This document shows positions 7,706 through 15,516 of a DNA stretch of 51,278 nt, piece by piece (position 1 is the first letter of the stretch; every line of letters starts with the position of its first letter). The notes under the pieces were generated by a model. The model had not been told where the DNA came from. It saw only the letters and a program-made list of their open reading frames with translations, and searched no databases. A program made the position numbers and the translations under genes. Source of the stretch: Microbacterium sp. Root553 (GTDB lineage Bacteria; Actinomycetota; Actinomycetes; Actinomycetales; Microbacteriaceae). The stretch lies in NCBI RefSeq assembly GCF_001426995.1, contig NZ_LMFY01000001.1, forward strand, positions 623,444-674,721, in the 5' to 3' direction.

Positions 7706-9058
7706 TCAGAACCAGCCCCCGGTGATGATGGCGAGCGGGAGCAGCAGCGCGATCGTCCCCCACTCGGCGAAGTCCGCGAACCGGGTGAGGCGGATGCGCG
7801 TCTTCGGATTCAGCAGCACGACGACGATGATGCAGACGGCGATCGCGGCCAGCCCGATGACCAGGCCGCCGATCCAGTCGGGGTGACTGAGGATCGCCGT
7901 GGTCACGCCGAGCGCGACACCCGCGAGCACACCGGAGGACACCGCGACGATGTCGAAGCGCGAATAGACCTGGCGCGTGCCGAGGAACATCCCGATGAAG
8001 GTGACCGCGCACAGCAGGAGACCCCAGAAGCCCGAGGCGACGACGGGAGCGGTCGCGACGAGCACGATCACGCACAGCGAGATGCGCAACGAGACCTGGT
8101 AGCGATGGGCGCGGGCGTACAGCCGCGCGACCTCTTCCGGCGAGATGTGCGACGGGGCGTCATAGACCTCGGCCTCGTCTCGCGCCGACGCGACGCGCAG
8201 CGGCACGGAGGCGAGAGCCACCCACGGAGCGCCGAGTCCCGCGATGCCGGCGACCGCCATGGCCGCGGCGAGCGTGGCGGCGACCGGGGCGGCGAACCAG
8301 GAGATGACGGCGCCGATGACGAGCAGCATGCCCCCCACCGCGACCGGGATGAGGCTGTACTCGCGCTGACGCTTCAGCGCGAGCAGCGCGACGGCACCGA
8401 ACGCCAGCATCGCGCCGCCGCCGATCACGAGCGCGAGACCCCAGCCGTCGGCGTCGGGAAGCAGGGTGTATCCGGCGGCGCCCGCGTAGACCGACGAGAC
8501 GAGCGCGAGCGACATGGTCGCCTGCTGCGGGGCTGCGGTGCGATCCATCACGAGCGCGCAGATCAAAAGCACGATCGCGGCGGCGCCCGCTCCGGCCGCG
8601 GTGACGATCGTGCCGGAGTCGACCCAGGCCCAGACGGCGGGCACCAGGCCGAGCAGCAGCAGCACGGAGGCGACGACGGTGGCCGTGGTCACCGAGTTCT
8701 GCGTCGACCACGACGGCGCGTTGGTCTCGACGGCATCCGCGACGGCCTCGACGAGGTCGTCGTAGCGTTTGGCGAGCGCGGCCGCCGTGCCCTGCTCGAG
8801 CACGAGGAAGTCGCCGTCCTGAACCCCCTGGGCCGCCAGCGTGCGGTCGGCCTCCAGCGGCGTGCCGTCGGCGTGGACGAGACGGAACCCCGCGGACGCA
8901 GATGCGCCGTCGAGCATGCGCAGACGGCGGGTCAGCGAGGGGAGCACCTCGGCGACCGGGACTCCGCCCGGCACACCGACGTCGATCCGCTCGGACTCCC
9001 ACTGCACCGAGAGGCGCACGAGCTGCGAGGAAGCGACAGCCGTCGACTGGGGCGACAT
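7706..9058 (-). CDS. eccD: Type VII secretion integral membrane protein EccD
   Basis: The 450-residue protein has an N-terminal ubiquitin-like YukD domain (~12-92) and then a linker and about eleven membrane helices, the EccD architecture. EccD is the central pore-associated subunit of the ESX complex. The ATG at 9058 has an AGCAGGA ribosome binding site. A 76-base gap separates it from the FHA regulator upstream; it contains a CACAC/GTGTG dyad but no convincing promoter. eccB follows 3 bases downstream. EccC, the ATPase that completes the machine, is not in the window. Confidence 0.93.
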   Translation of the reverse strand: MSPQSTAVASSQLVRLSVQWESERIDVGVPGGVPVAEVLPSLTRRLRMLDGASASAGFRLVHADGTPLEADRTLAAQGVQDGDFLVLEQGTAAALAKRYDDLVEAVADAVETNAPSWSTQNSVTTATVVASVLLLLGLVPAVWAWVDSGTIVTAAGAGAAAIVLLICALVMDRTAAPQQATMSLALVSSVYAGAAGYTLLPDADGWGLALVIGGGAMLAFGAVALLALKRQREYSLIPVAVGGMLLVIGAVISWFAAPVAATLAAAMAVAGIAGLGAPWVALASVPLRVASARDEAEVYDAPSHISPEEVARLYARAHRYQVSLRISLCVIVLVATAPVVASGFWGLLLCAVTFIGMFLGTRQVYSRFDIVAVSSGVLAGVALGVTTAILSHPDWIGGLVIGLAAIAVCIIVVVLLNPKTRIRLTRFADFAEWGTIALLLPLAIITGGWF

Positions 9059-9134
9059 CAGATCCTGCTTTCGTCAGACACGCGGATTCACACTATCGTG
9101 CGTGTGGTCGGCTTGCGGAGGCGGCGCGACCCGC

Positions 9135-9848
9135 TCACGACTCCTCGTCGTCCTCGAGGTCGTCGATCGGGGCATCGAGCTGCGCCAGGTCGTCGCGGGT
9201 GACGAGACGGCTCGAGACCGCGTACTCGACCAAACGCGCCTTGCGGTTCATCGCGAGCTTGCCCTGCCCGCCCCGCATGCCCTGCAGGCCGATGCGGTCG
9301 AACTTGTCGCACACGTTGTCGAGTTTGCGGTTGAACTGCGTGCTCGTCCATCCCAGACGCGCGGCGGCCTGTGCCGAACTGGGGATCTCGCTCGCCCCGG
9401 TGCCGTCGCGCTTCAGCGCGGGCTCGGCGAGCGCGAGGATCAGCAGTCGCTGTCGCGCGGTCAGCGGCACGTGCCCGATCGTCGACTGCCCGTCCTCCGC
9501 ATTCTCGCGGGGGTCGAGGTGGAACGTGGGGCCCTTGGAGTGGATCGTGAGCTCGTAGGTCACCGGTCCTGCGGTGAAGACGACGGTGGTCTGCTCGAAC
9601 ACCACGGGGAGTCGGGCACCGGGGGCGAGCCAGGCGTTGACCCCGCCCGACGAGTCCGTCACCGTCGCGGTCAGACGGGACCCGACGTTCGACAGCCACC
9701 ACAGGCCGTCCTTGTCGGCGATCTCGAGGAAGTGACGATGAAGGAAGAGATTGTCGTCGAGTTCGAGATCACCCTGTCGGCCGACGTAGAACGGCTCTCC
9801 CGGTGTCAACTCGAAATACTCTCCGGCGAATTCGACAGTGATCTCCAT
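9135..9848 (-). CDS. FHA-like domain protein with C-terminal helix-turn-helix-like region (copy 2)
   Basis: The 237-residue protein starts MEITVEF at the ATG overlapping the kinase stop as TGATG; an ATG four codons upstream is possible but less favoured. Residues ~1-105 form an FHA-like beta sandwich with GR (YVGRQGD), LHRHFLEI and NVGSRLTA. The conserved Ser before His and the NG turn are missing, as in copy 1, so ordinary phosphothreonine recognition is doubtful. Residues ~130-215 (LTARQRLLILALAEPALK, then AARLGWTSTQFNRKLDNV) look like a winged helix-turn-helix. The tail is acidic (DDLEDDEES). It lies between a Ser/Thr kinase and eccD. A phosphorylation-linked transcription factor for the locus is a reasonable but unproven reading. 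Confidence 0.8.
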   Translation of the reverse strand: MEITVEFAGEYFELTPGEPFYVGRQGDLELDDNLFLHRHFLEIADKDGLWWLSNVGSRLTATVTDSSGGVNAWLAPGARLPVVFEQTTVVFTAGPVTYELTIHSKGPTFHLDPRENAEDGQSTIGHVPLTARQRLLILALAEPALKRDGTGASEIPSSAQAAARLGWTSTQFNRKLDNVCDKFDRIGLQGMRGGQGKLAMNRKARLVEYAVSSRLVTRDDLAQLDAPIDDLEDDEES

Positions 9849-11584
9849 CAGCCCACACACCCCCTGATCGGCTCGGGCGAAGATCGCCCGTCAGCCCGTT
9901 TGATGAGCACCTCGATGCAGGTGCGCCCCGAACGATCCCCCTCCAGAGTGACGTCGGTCTGTTCAACGATATGCGCTTCCTGCGGTCCGTCCAGCGTCAC
10001 CTCGTACCAGATGTACGCATCGTCGGGCTGCGGGTCGGGATTCGTCCAGGTGAACGAGACGACTCCGGCGGTGTTCGTCCCCGTGAGATCCTCTGCCTCG
10101 GGCACCGGGCCGGAGACGAGCGGATCCTGCGGCTCCGGCGCCTGCGCCGTCTGCTCGGGAGCAGGCATCAGGGAGCCGGCGAGACTGCTCACGAGCACGA
10201 TGCCCCCCACCACCGTCGCCGCGGCGACGACTCCGAGGAGCCAGACCCACCAGGGCATTCCGGAGCGGCGTGCCGTCGAGGCGTCCTCCGCCGTCGACGG
10301 CGCCGCAGGAGCGAACTGCGGCGCGCCCAACTGCGGCGCGCCCGGATGCGGGGCGCCGAGCGACGGCGGGGCGCCGGCCGGCGCGGTCTGCGGTTGAGAC
10401 GACCACGGCACGTCAGGGGTGACGACGGTCGGGCCGCGCACGGCCGTGACGTCGTCGTCGAACGACGGCGGGTGCGGCGCGGCGGGCGGAGGGGCGGCCG
10501 ACGAGGCCGACGTCGCCGGCGTGCGGTGCTGGGTCTCGGCGAGCGCGTCCGACGCGGGCGGCCGCTCGAACCTCGGCACATCGACGGCACCCACCGGATG
10601 CTTGCGCTGCGTCGTCGCCGACGGACGGGTGGCGGTCGGGCTCTCGGGGCTGATCGAGTGCACGTCGCGGACCCGCGTGAGTCCGTCTCCGTCGTCGCCC
10701 GGCGTCTCATCGAGCGGATGCTCGTCGACGATGTCGATGGTCGTCACCGAGTGCGAGAGCTCGATCTGCACCTTCTGGAGTGCGCGGGCGAACGCGACGG
10801 CACTGGGATACCGGTCATCCGGATTCTTCGCCATCGCCCGTTCGAGGACTCGCTGCAGGCTCTCCGGCGAATCCGGTCTGCCGAGCTGCGGCACGGCCGC
10901 CCGCTCGATCCGTTCGATGAGATCGGCTCCGGTGTTCCGCTCGCCCGGGCGCTCGAACGGCGAGCGTCCGGCGAGCAGGGTGAAGAGCGTCGCGCCCAGC
11001 GCCCAGACATCGGTGCGCGGGCCGCTCTGCGGCGGGTCGGCGAACGACTCGGGCGGCGACCAGGGAATCGACATCCCCGACGACTCGGTGGCCGCGGCCG
11101 TGGTCGACGCGATGCCGAAGTCGGTGAGAGCGGGCCGGTTGTATTCGGTGACGAGGATGTTGGCGGGCTTGATGTCGCGGTGCAGAACACCGGCCCGGTG
11201 CGCGGTCTCGACGGCACCGGCGACCTGGATGCCCACCCGCAGCGTCTCCGCGACCGAGAACTGCTCGCGTCTGGCACGCACCTGCAGATTCGGTCGGGGG
11301 CAGAACTCCATGACCAGGTACGGTCTGCCGTCGGCGGCGACCCCCGCCTGGTAGATCGTCACGATCGCCGGATGGGTCGACAGCATCGCCATGACGTTCG
11401 CCTCGTCGGTGAACTCCTGCGCTGCACCGGTCTCGAGGCGGTCGGCCAGCAGGACCTTCACCGCCACGCGGCGGCGGGGCATCTGCTGTTCGTAGAGGAA
11501 CACGTCGGCGAAGCCACCGGTTCCGAGGTGCTCGAGGTAGCGGAATCCGGGAAGCTGCGGCGGCGGAGACGGCCGGCGGCTCAC
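9848..11584 (-). CDS. Transmembrane Ser/Thr protein kinase with FN3-like sensor domain
   Basis: The 578-residue kinase begins at GTG 11584, overlapping the upstream stop as GTGA. The kinase domain (~14-275) has a glycine loop GTGGFAD (21-27), Lys43, HRD with Asp137 and DFG 155-157, so it looks active. The activation segment reads MSIPWSPPE (171-179) instead of the GTxxYxSPE usual in PknB-type kinases. A Pro/Ala/Ser-rich linker (~280-450) leads to one membrane helix (~457-480) and an outer domain of ~95 residues that looks like an FN3 fold with two cysteines. FN3 domains also occur in the giant surface protein of the same locus, so the kinase may sense it. It is not the PASTA-type cell-division kinase PknB. 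Confidence 0.92.
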   Translation of the reverse strand: MSRRPSPPPQLPGFRYLEHLGTGGFADVFLYEQQMPRRRVAVKVLLADRLETGAAQEFTDEANVMAMLSTHPAIVTIYQAGVAADGRPYLVMEFCPRPNLQVRARREQFSVAETLRVGIQVAGAVETAHRAGVLHRDIKPANILVTEYNRPALTDFGIASTTAAATESSGMSIPWSPPESFADPPQSGPRTDVWALGATLFTLLAGRSPFERPGERNTGADLIERIERAAVPQLGRPDSPESLQRVLERAMAKNPDDRYPSAVAFARALQKVQIELSHSVTTIDIVDEHPLDETPGDDGDGLTRVRDVHSISPESPTATRPSATTQRKHPVGAVDVPRFERPPASDALAETQHRTPATSASSAAPPPAAPHPPSFDDDVTAVRGPTVVTPDVPWSSQPQTAPAGAPPSLGAPHPGAPQLGAPQFAPAAPSTAEDASTARRSGMPWWVWLLGVVAAATVVGGIVLVSSLAGSLMPAPEQTAQAPEPQDPLVSGPVPEAEDLTGTNTAGVVSFTWTNPDPQPDDAYIWYEVTLDGPQEAHIVEQTDVTLEGDRSGRTCIEVLIKRADGRSSPEPIRGCVG

Positions 11585-13215
11585 GGGATGTCCTCGAAGA
11601 GGACCGTCACCCCGTCTCCCAGGTCGACCACATCGCCCGACAGCACGAGGGTCTGCTCACCCGGGTGCAGGCGCATCGGCTCGGCTCCCGGCCGCACGAG
11701 GGTGGAGCCGTTCGTCGTGCGCAGGTCGATGACGACGACCGTGCCGGCGTCGGGTCGGATCTCCAGATGGTTGCGCGAGATGTCCTGCTGCGGGCTGTCG
11801 ACCGCGACGAGGTGCGGCAGGTCGTGTCCGCTCGCCCTGGTCGATCGCGGTCGGCGTCCGATGATGACGGTGCGGTCGAGCTCGACGACCTGACCCGAGG
11901 ACACCCGGATGCGTCCGTGACCGGCGGGCACCGCGTCGAGGACCTGCGTGGCGACGTCGTCGGAGACGGACTGGCGTCGACGGAGGTCATCGAGCTCGGC
12001 CGAGGTGATCGTGGCGCCGTCGTGGTCTCCCAGAGCGGGTGCCGGTGCCACCGTCGAGGCGGGCGGCACCTCGGAGCCCTCGGGCCCGTCCGATCCGCCC
12101 TGCAGAGTCTCATCGAAGAGCTGCTCGATCTCGTCGAGGTCGTTCTGCGGGGCGGAGCTGCGCTGCGGCGGCTCCCAGGTGTGTTCGTCGAGGCCGTTCT
12201 CGCCCGCGATCGTCTCGTCGGCGCGTGCGTCGTCGGGAAGCGGGGGCAGGAGGGGTGCGCCCGGAAGATCGGGGATCGCGGGCGGCGGGGGAATGGCGCC
12301 TACCGCGGCCACAGGCGCGGCCGGTGCCGAGACGATGGTCTCCTCGGGAAGATCGAAGGCCTCGTCAGCCGCGGCCTCGTCACCGGCGGGCTCGTCACCG
12401 GCGGGCTCGTCAGCCGCGGGCTCGTCAGCCGCGGGCTCGGCCGTCTCGGTCGGTTCGTCCGGCTCGACCGGCGCGAGCTCCTCGACGGCCGGCTCCTCGA
12501 CGGCCGGCTCCTCGACGGCCGGCTCCTCCGGTCCGGTCGGCTCCTCCGGCTCGGTCTGTTCTTCCGCCACCGGCTCCGCCGGCTCCGCCACTGCTGCAGA
12601 TGTCGCCGCGCCGGGGAGATCGGGGGTTCCGTCGACACTCGGCGACGACGGACCGCCGAAGAGCGCCAGCGCAGGCGCCGCACCTCCGGCGAGAGCCGCG
12701 GCGGAGGCACCCGACTCGACCGGGTCGATCCGGGGGGTCGACCCGAGCGCAGCGGCGATCGGCGCGGCGTCGTCGACCTCGAGCTCGGCGCTCGCGGCGG
12801 CCGCACGCACGATGCCGCTCTGCACCGGCAGCACGGCCGCGGCATCCGTCTCCTCCACGGTGATCTCGATGCGCGTGGCATCACCCACGAAGTGCTCGCT
12901 CCAGGTCGTCACCTCGGCGCCGGACAGCTCGTACGCCGCACCGGTCTCGGAGCTGACGCGGGCCACGACTCCGCCGCGCAGAGCGATGCGCACCGCCGAA
13001 CCCTCGACGACCGCCGCGGCGAACGGCGGCAGGGCGACGAAGGATCCGCCCGCGGCCGTCGTGAGCACGTCCATGACGCTCGCGAGCGTCTTCTCGACGG
13101 GGAGGCGCTCCCACAGCCGCGAGACCAGGTCGTTGTGTACGTCGGGCGGCAGTGCGACGAGAGCACCCGGAATCACGATGAGGTACCACTGCCCCGGTCG
13201 GTAGATCGTCTGCAT
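11581..13215 (-). CDS. Large FHA domain protein
   Basis: The 544-residue protein starts MQTIYRPGQWYLIV at ATG 13215, one base after the PP2C stop; longer in-frame extensions enter that gene. The N-terminal ~130 residues form a compact domain of unknown family. The middle is low-complexity, with Glu/Pro/Ala repeats (EEPAV, ADEPA units). The last ~110 residues are a complete FHA domain: IGRRP, ISRNH and DLRTTNGS keep all phosphothreonine-binding residues. T293 lies in an acidic LPEETIVS motif of the type that can be phosphorylated and bound by FHA domains, as in GarA/FhaA-like proteins. It overlaps the kinase gene downstream, making it a likely kinase substrate or adaptor. It is predicted to be cytoplasmic. 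Confidence 0.85.
   Translation of the reverse strand: MQTIYRPGQWYLIVIPGALVALPPDVHNDLVSRLWERLPVEKTLASVMDVLTTAAGGSFVALPPFAAAVVEGSAVRIALRGGVVARVSSETGAAYELSGAEVTTWSEHFVGDATRIEITVEETDAAAVLPVQSGIVRAAAASAELEVDDAAPIAAALGSTPRIDPVESGASAAALAGGAAPALALFGGPSSPSVDGTPDLPGAATSAAVAEPAEPVAEEQTEPEEPTGPEEPAVEEPAVEEPAVEELAPVEPDEPTETAEPAADEPAADEPAGDEPAGDEAAADEAFDLPEETIVSAPAAPVAAVGAIPPPPAIPDLPGAPLLPPLPDDARADETIAGENGLDEHTWEPPQRSSAPQNDLDEIEQLFDETLQGGSDGPEGSEVPPASTVAPAPALGDHDGATITSAELDDLRRRQSVSDDVATQVLDAVPAGHGRIRVSSGQVVELDRTVIIGRRPRSTRASGHDLPHLVAVDSPQQDISRNHLEIRPDAGTVVVIDLRTTNGSTLVRPGAEPMRLHPGEQTLVLSGDVVDLGDGVTVLFEDIP
12361..12522. repeat. 15-base tandem repeats inside the FHA protein gene
   Basis: Five units of CTCGTCAGCCGCGGG-type sequence lie at 12361-12435 and three units of CTCCTCGACGGCCGG at 12478-12522. 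They encode (A/G)DEPA and VEEPA pentapeptides in the acidic linker. The units are nearly identical, so copy number may vary between strains. Confidence 0.8.
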
Positions 13216-13216
13216 G

Positions 13217-14029
13217 TCAGCGAACCCCTCCTGCTGCGCGTGGCAGCGTGTCGACATCGATGTCGAACTCGTCGGACTCGAGTCCCGCACCCGGCCGGGA
13301 GGAGACTCGGACCGCGTCGACGATCACGACCGTGATGTTATCGTGCCCGCCCGACTGCAGGGCTTCGGCGATCAGGGCATTGGCGGCGAGCTGCGGATCC
13401 GAGACGTGGGAGAGGATCTCGCCGATCCGCTGATCCGGGAGCTCGGAGGTGATGCCGTCGGAGCACACGAGGATGCGATCCCCCTCTTCGGCGGGGAACA
13501 GCCAGTAATCGGCATCCCCGGTGCTGCTCCCCCCGATCGCACGGGTGATGATGTTGCGCCGCCGGTCGGTCGCGGCTTCGGCGGGAGTGAGCTCTCCCGA
13601 CTCGACGAGCTCCTGCACCACGGAGTGGTCGACACTGATCTGCTCGAGCTCGCCGCCGGCGAGCCGATAGGTGCGCGAGTCGCCGATGTTGACCGCCAGC
13701 CAGTACCCCGTGCCGTCGACGGAGGCCACCATGACGCCGCTCAGTGTCGTACCGGCTCTGCCGTTGCCACCCGTCGAGAGATCCTCCACCCCGGCCCTCG
13801 CGCGGTCGAGCGCGCCGCGGACCTCGCCGAGCGTCAGCGAACTGCGCCCGATGAACGGGGAGAACTCCTCGATGACCCTGGCGCTGGCGTGCTCTCCGGC
13901 CTCATGACCGCCCATCCCGTCGGCGACGATGAAGACGGGCGCCTCGGCGAGGAGGGAGTCCTCGTTGAGCGCACGCCGCAGCCCGATGTGCGTCGCGGAT
14001 CCCGATGTGACCACCAGAGCGGACCTCAT
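13217..14029 (-). CDS. PP2C-type Ser/Thr protein phosphatase (copy 1)
   Basis: The 270-residue protein carries all PP2C metal-binding motifs: NED (22-24), DGMGGH with Asp37, GDSR near 115, SDG with Asp190 and GGHDN with Asp229. It belongs to the PstP/PrpC group that removes phosphate from Ser/Thr kinases and their FHA substrates. Unlike PstP it has no membrane helix or extracellular domain, ending in a short acidic tail. ATG at 14029 overlaps the RDD-FHA stop as ATGA. It is the natural counterpart of the kinase at 9848-11584 and is paralogous to the 27179-28009 phosphatase in the second module. Confidence 0.94.
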   Translation of the reverse strand: MRSALVVTSGSATHIGLRRALNEDSLLAEAPVFIVADGMGGHEAGEHASARVIEEFSPFIGRSSLTLGEVRGALDRARAGVEDLSTGGNGRAGTTLSGVMVASVDGTGYWLAVNIGDSRTYRLAGGELEQISVDHSVVQELVESGELTPAEAATDRRRNIITRAIGGSSTGDADYWLFPAEEGDRILVCSDGITSELPDQRIGEILSHVSDPQLAANALIAEALQSGGHDNITVVIVDAVRVSSRPGAGLESDEFDIDVDTLPRAAGGVR

Positions 14030-15516
14030 ACGTACCCGCCGATCGTGAGGATCCGGTCGCCGATCTCGATCGCATCGCCCAGGCGCACGGGCACCCGCTG
14101 CCCGGGCGGGCAGTCGATGCGCTCGCCGTCGCGCACGATGGTCATGCCGTTGGTCGAGTGCCGGTCGAGCACCCAGCCGCCGGAGACCTCCGCCGCGGCC
14201 TCGAAATGGGTCTTCGAGAGCGACAGCGTCTCGTCACGCACGGTCACCCGCTCCGTGCCGTCCTCATGCGCGGGGTTGCGCCCGAAGAGCGTCCGGCGCG
14301 AGACGGTCACGCGCGTGCCGTCGTCCCAGGTGAACAGCAGACGATGACCCGGGATGCTGATGCGCGTCGACTCGAGCTCGTCCTCGAGCTGCTCCGGCGT
14401 CGATCGCGGCTGCACGATCGTCTCCTCGAAGAGCTCGACGGCGACCGGCCCCGAGTCGACGGAGTCGTGCGCCGCCGACGCACCGGGCACGGAACCCGCG
14501 GGGTCGATGACGGGGATCACCGGTGCCGCGGGTGCCGCGGATGCCGCCGGCGTGACACCGGGGACGAAAGCGATCAGCGCGTCGCCTCCGGGCGCGGGAG
14601 CGACGGGCTGACCGGAGGGGGACGCGGGAGCGACGGGCGGACCGGAGGGGGACGCATCGGGGTGCGCCGGCTCGGGGGCGGACGACCTCGGCGGCAGCGA
14701 CGGCACCGCGAACGGAGTGCCGCCGGACGGCACGGAGAACGCCGGCGCGGCGCCCGGCGTCGACGGCGCCGGCGCCGGCGCATCACCGATGAAGGGCGGC
14801 GAGGACACCGCGGGAGGAGCGGACACTGCAGGAGGAGCGGAGAACGCGGGGTCGGCGGCCGGAACCGACGCTGCCGAGGCCGGGTATCCGGGAGGAGCGG
14901 AGACCGTCGCGGCGTATCCGCCGGCCAGCGGAGCCGGAGGGAGAAGCGGCACGGGGGGCGGGCCGACGGTCGTCGGCTGCGCAGGCACGCCGATGCCCCT
15001 GCCGGGCGTGGCGGTGCTCTGCGGGGCCCCGACGCTCGCCTGCGCACGACCGGACGGCGCTGCCGACGTGCGCGCGTCGAGGACGACCGCCTTGGACACC
15101 TTGTCGTGCCATCCCTGGAAGCGACCGGATCCGTCGAACAGCGGTGTGAAGTACCCGACGACGATGCCGGCCGCCGCCCCGAACACCACATTGCGCAGCA
15201 GTGCCCGGCCGAAGCCGAGCGGCGTCCCGTCGGCGGCGGACGCGAGCCGCACGCCCTGCGCGCGCATGCCGATCGAGCCGCCGCGCGTCTGCATGAGCGT
15301 GTAGACGACGAACCACGCCAGCAGCACCAGCAGCACCGCGCCGTAGGCGAGGGGCGCCACGAGGAGGAGCTCTTCGACGGGCCTCGGTGCGAACGTGATC
15401 AGGGCGGCGATCACGACGCCCACCGTGCCGATGGCTCCGGCGATGAGGGCGTCGATCAGGTAGGCGATGGCGCGCCTCGAGACCGGCGCGCTGCTGTCGA
15501 TCGCGGGCTGGGTCAT
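14026..15516 (-). CDS. RDD family membrane protein with C-terminal FHA domain
   Basis: The 496-residue protein starts with an RDD domain (~10-150: three membrane helices, with RAIAYLIDALI, TRGGSIGMRAQGV and GWHDKVSKAVV motifs). A ~215-residue Pro/Ala/Ser-rich linker follows, then a complete FHA domain (~388-496: FGRNP, LSKTH, HSTNG). T366 sits in FEETIVQP, an acidic motif like the phosphorylated N-terminal sites of GarA. The design puts an FHA reader at the inner membrane, perhaps to recruit the cytosolic kinase partners. The module 2 counterpart has DUF5684 in place of RDD. ATG at 15516 overlaps the transglutaminase-like stop as ATGA. Confidence 0.9.
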   Translation of the reverse strand: MTQPAIDSSAPVSRRAIAYLIDALIAGAIGTVGVVIAALITFAPRPVEELLLVAPLAYGAVLLVLLAWFVVYTLMQTRGGSIGMRAQGVRLASAADGTPLGFGRALLRNVVFGAAAGIVVGYFTPLFDGSGRFQGWHDKVSKAVVLDARTSAAPSGRAQASVGAPQSTATPGRGIGVPAQPTTVGPPPVPLLPPAPLAGGYAATVSAPPGYPASAASVPAADPAFSAPPAVSAPPAVSSPPFIGDAPAPAPSTPGAAPAFSVPSGGTPFAVPSLPPRSSAPEPAHPDASPSGPPVAPASPSGQPVAPAPGGDALIAFVPGVTPAASAAPAAPVIPVIDPAGSVPGASAAHDSVDSGPVAVELFEETIVQPRSTPEQLEDELESTRISIPGHRLLFTWDDGTRVTVSRRTLFGRNPAHEDGTERVTVRDETLSLSKTHFEAAAEVSGGWVLDRHSTNGMTIVRDGERIDCPPGQRVPVRLGDAIEIGDRILTIGGYV

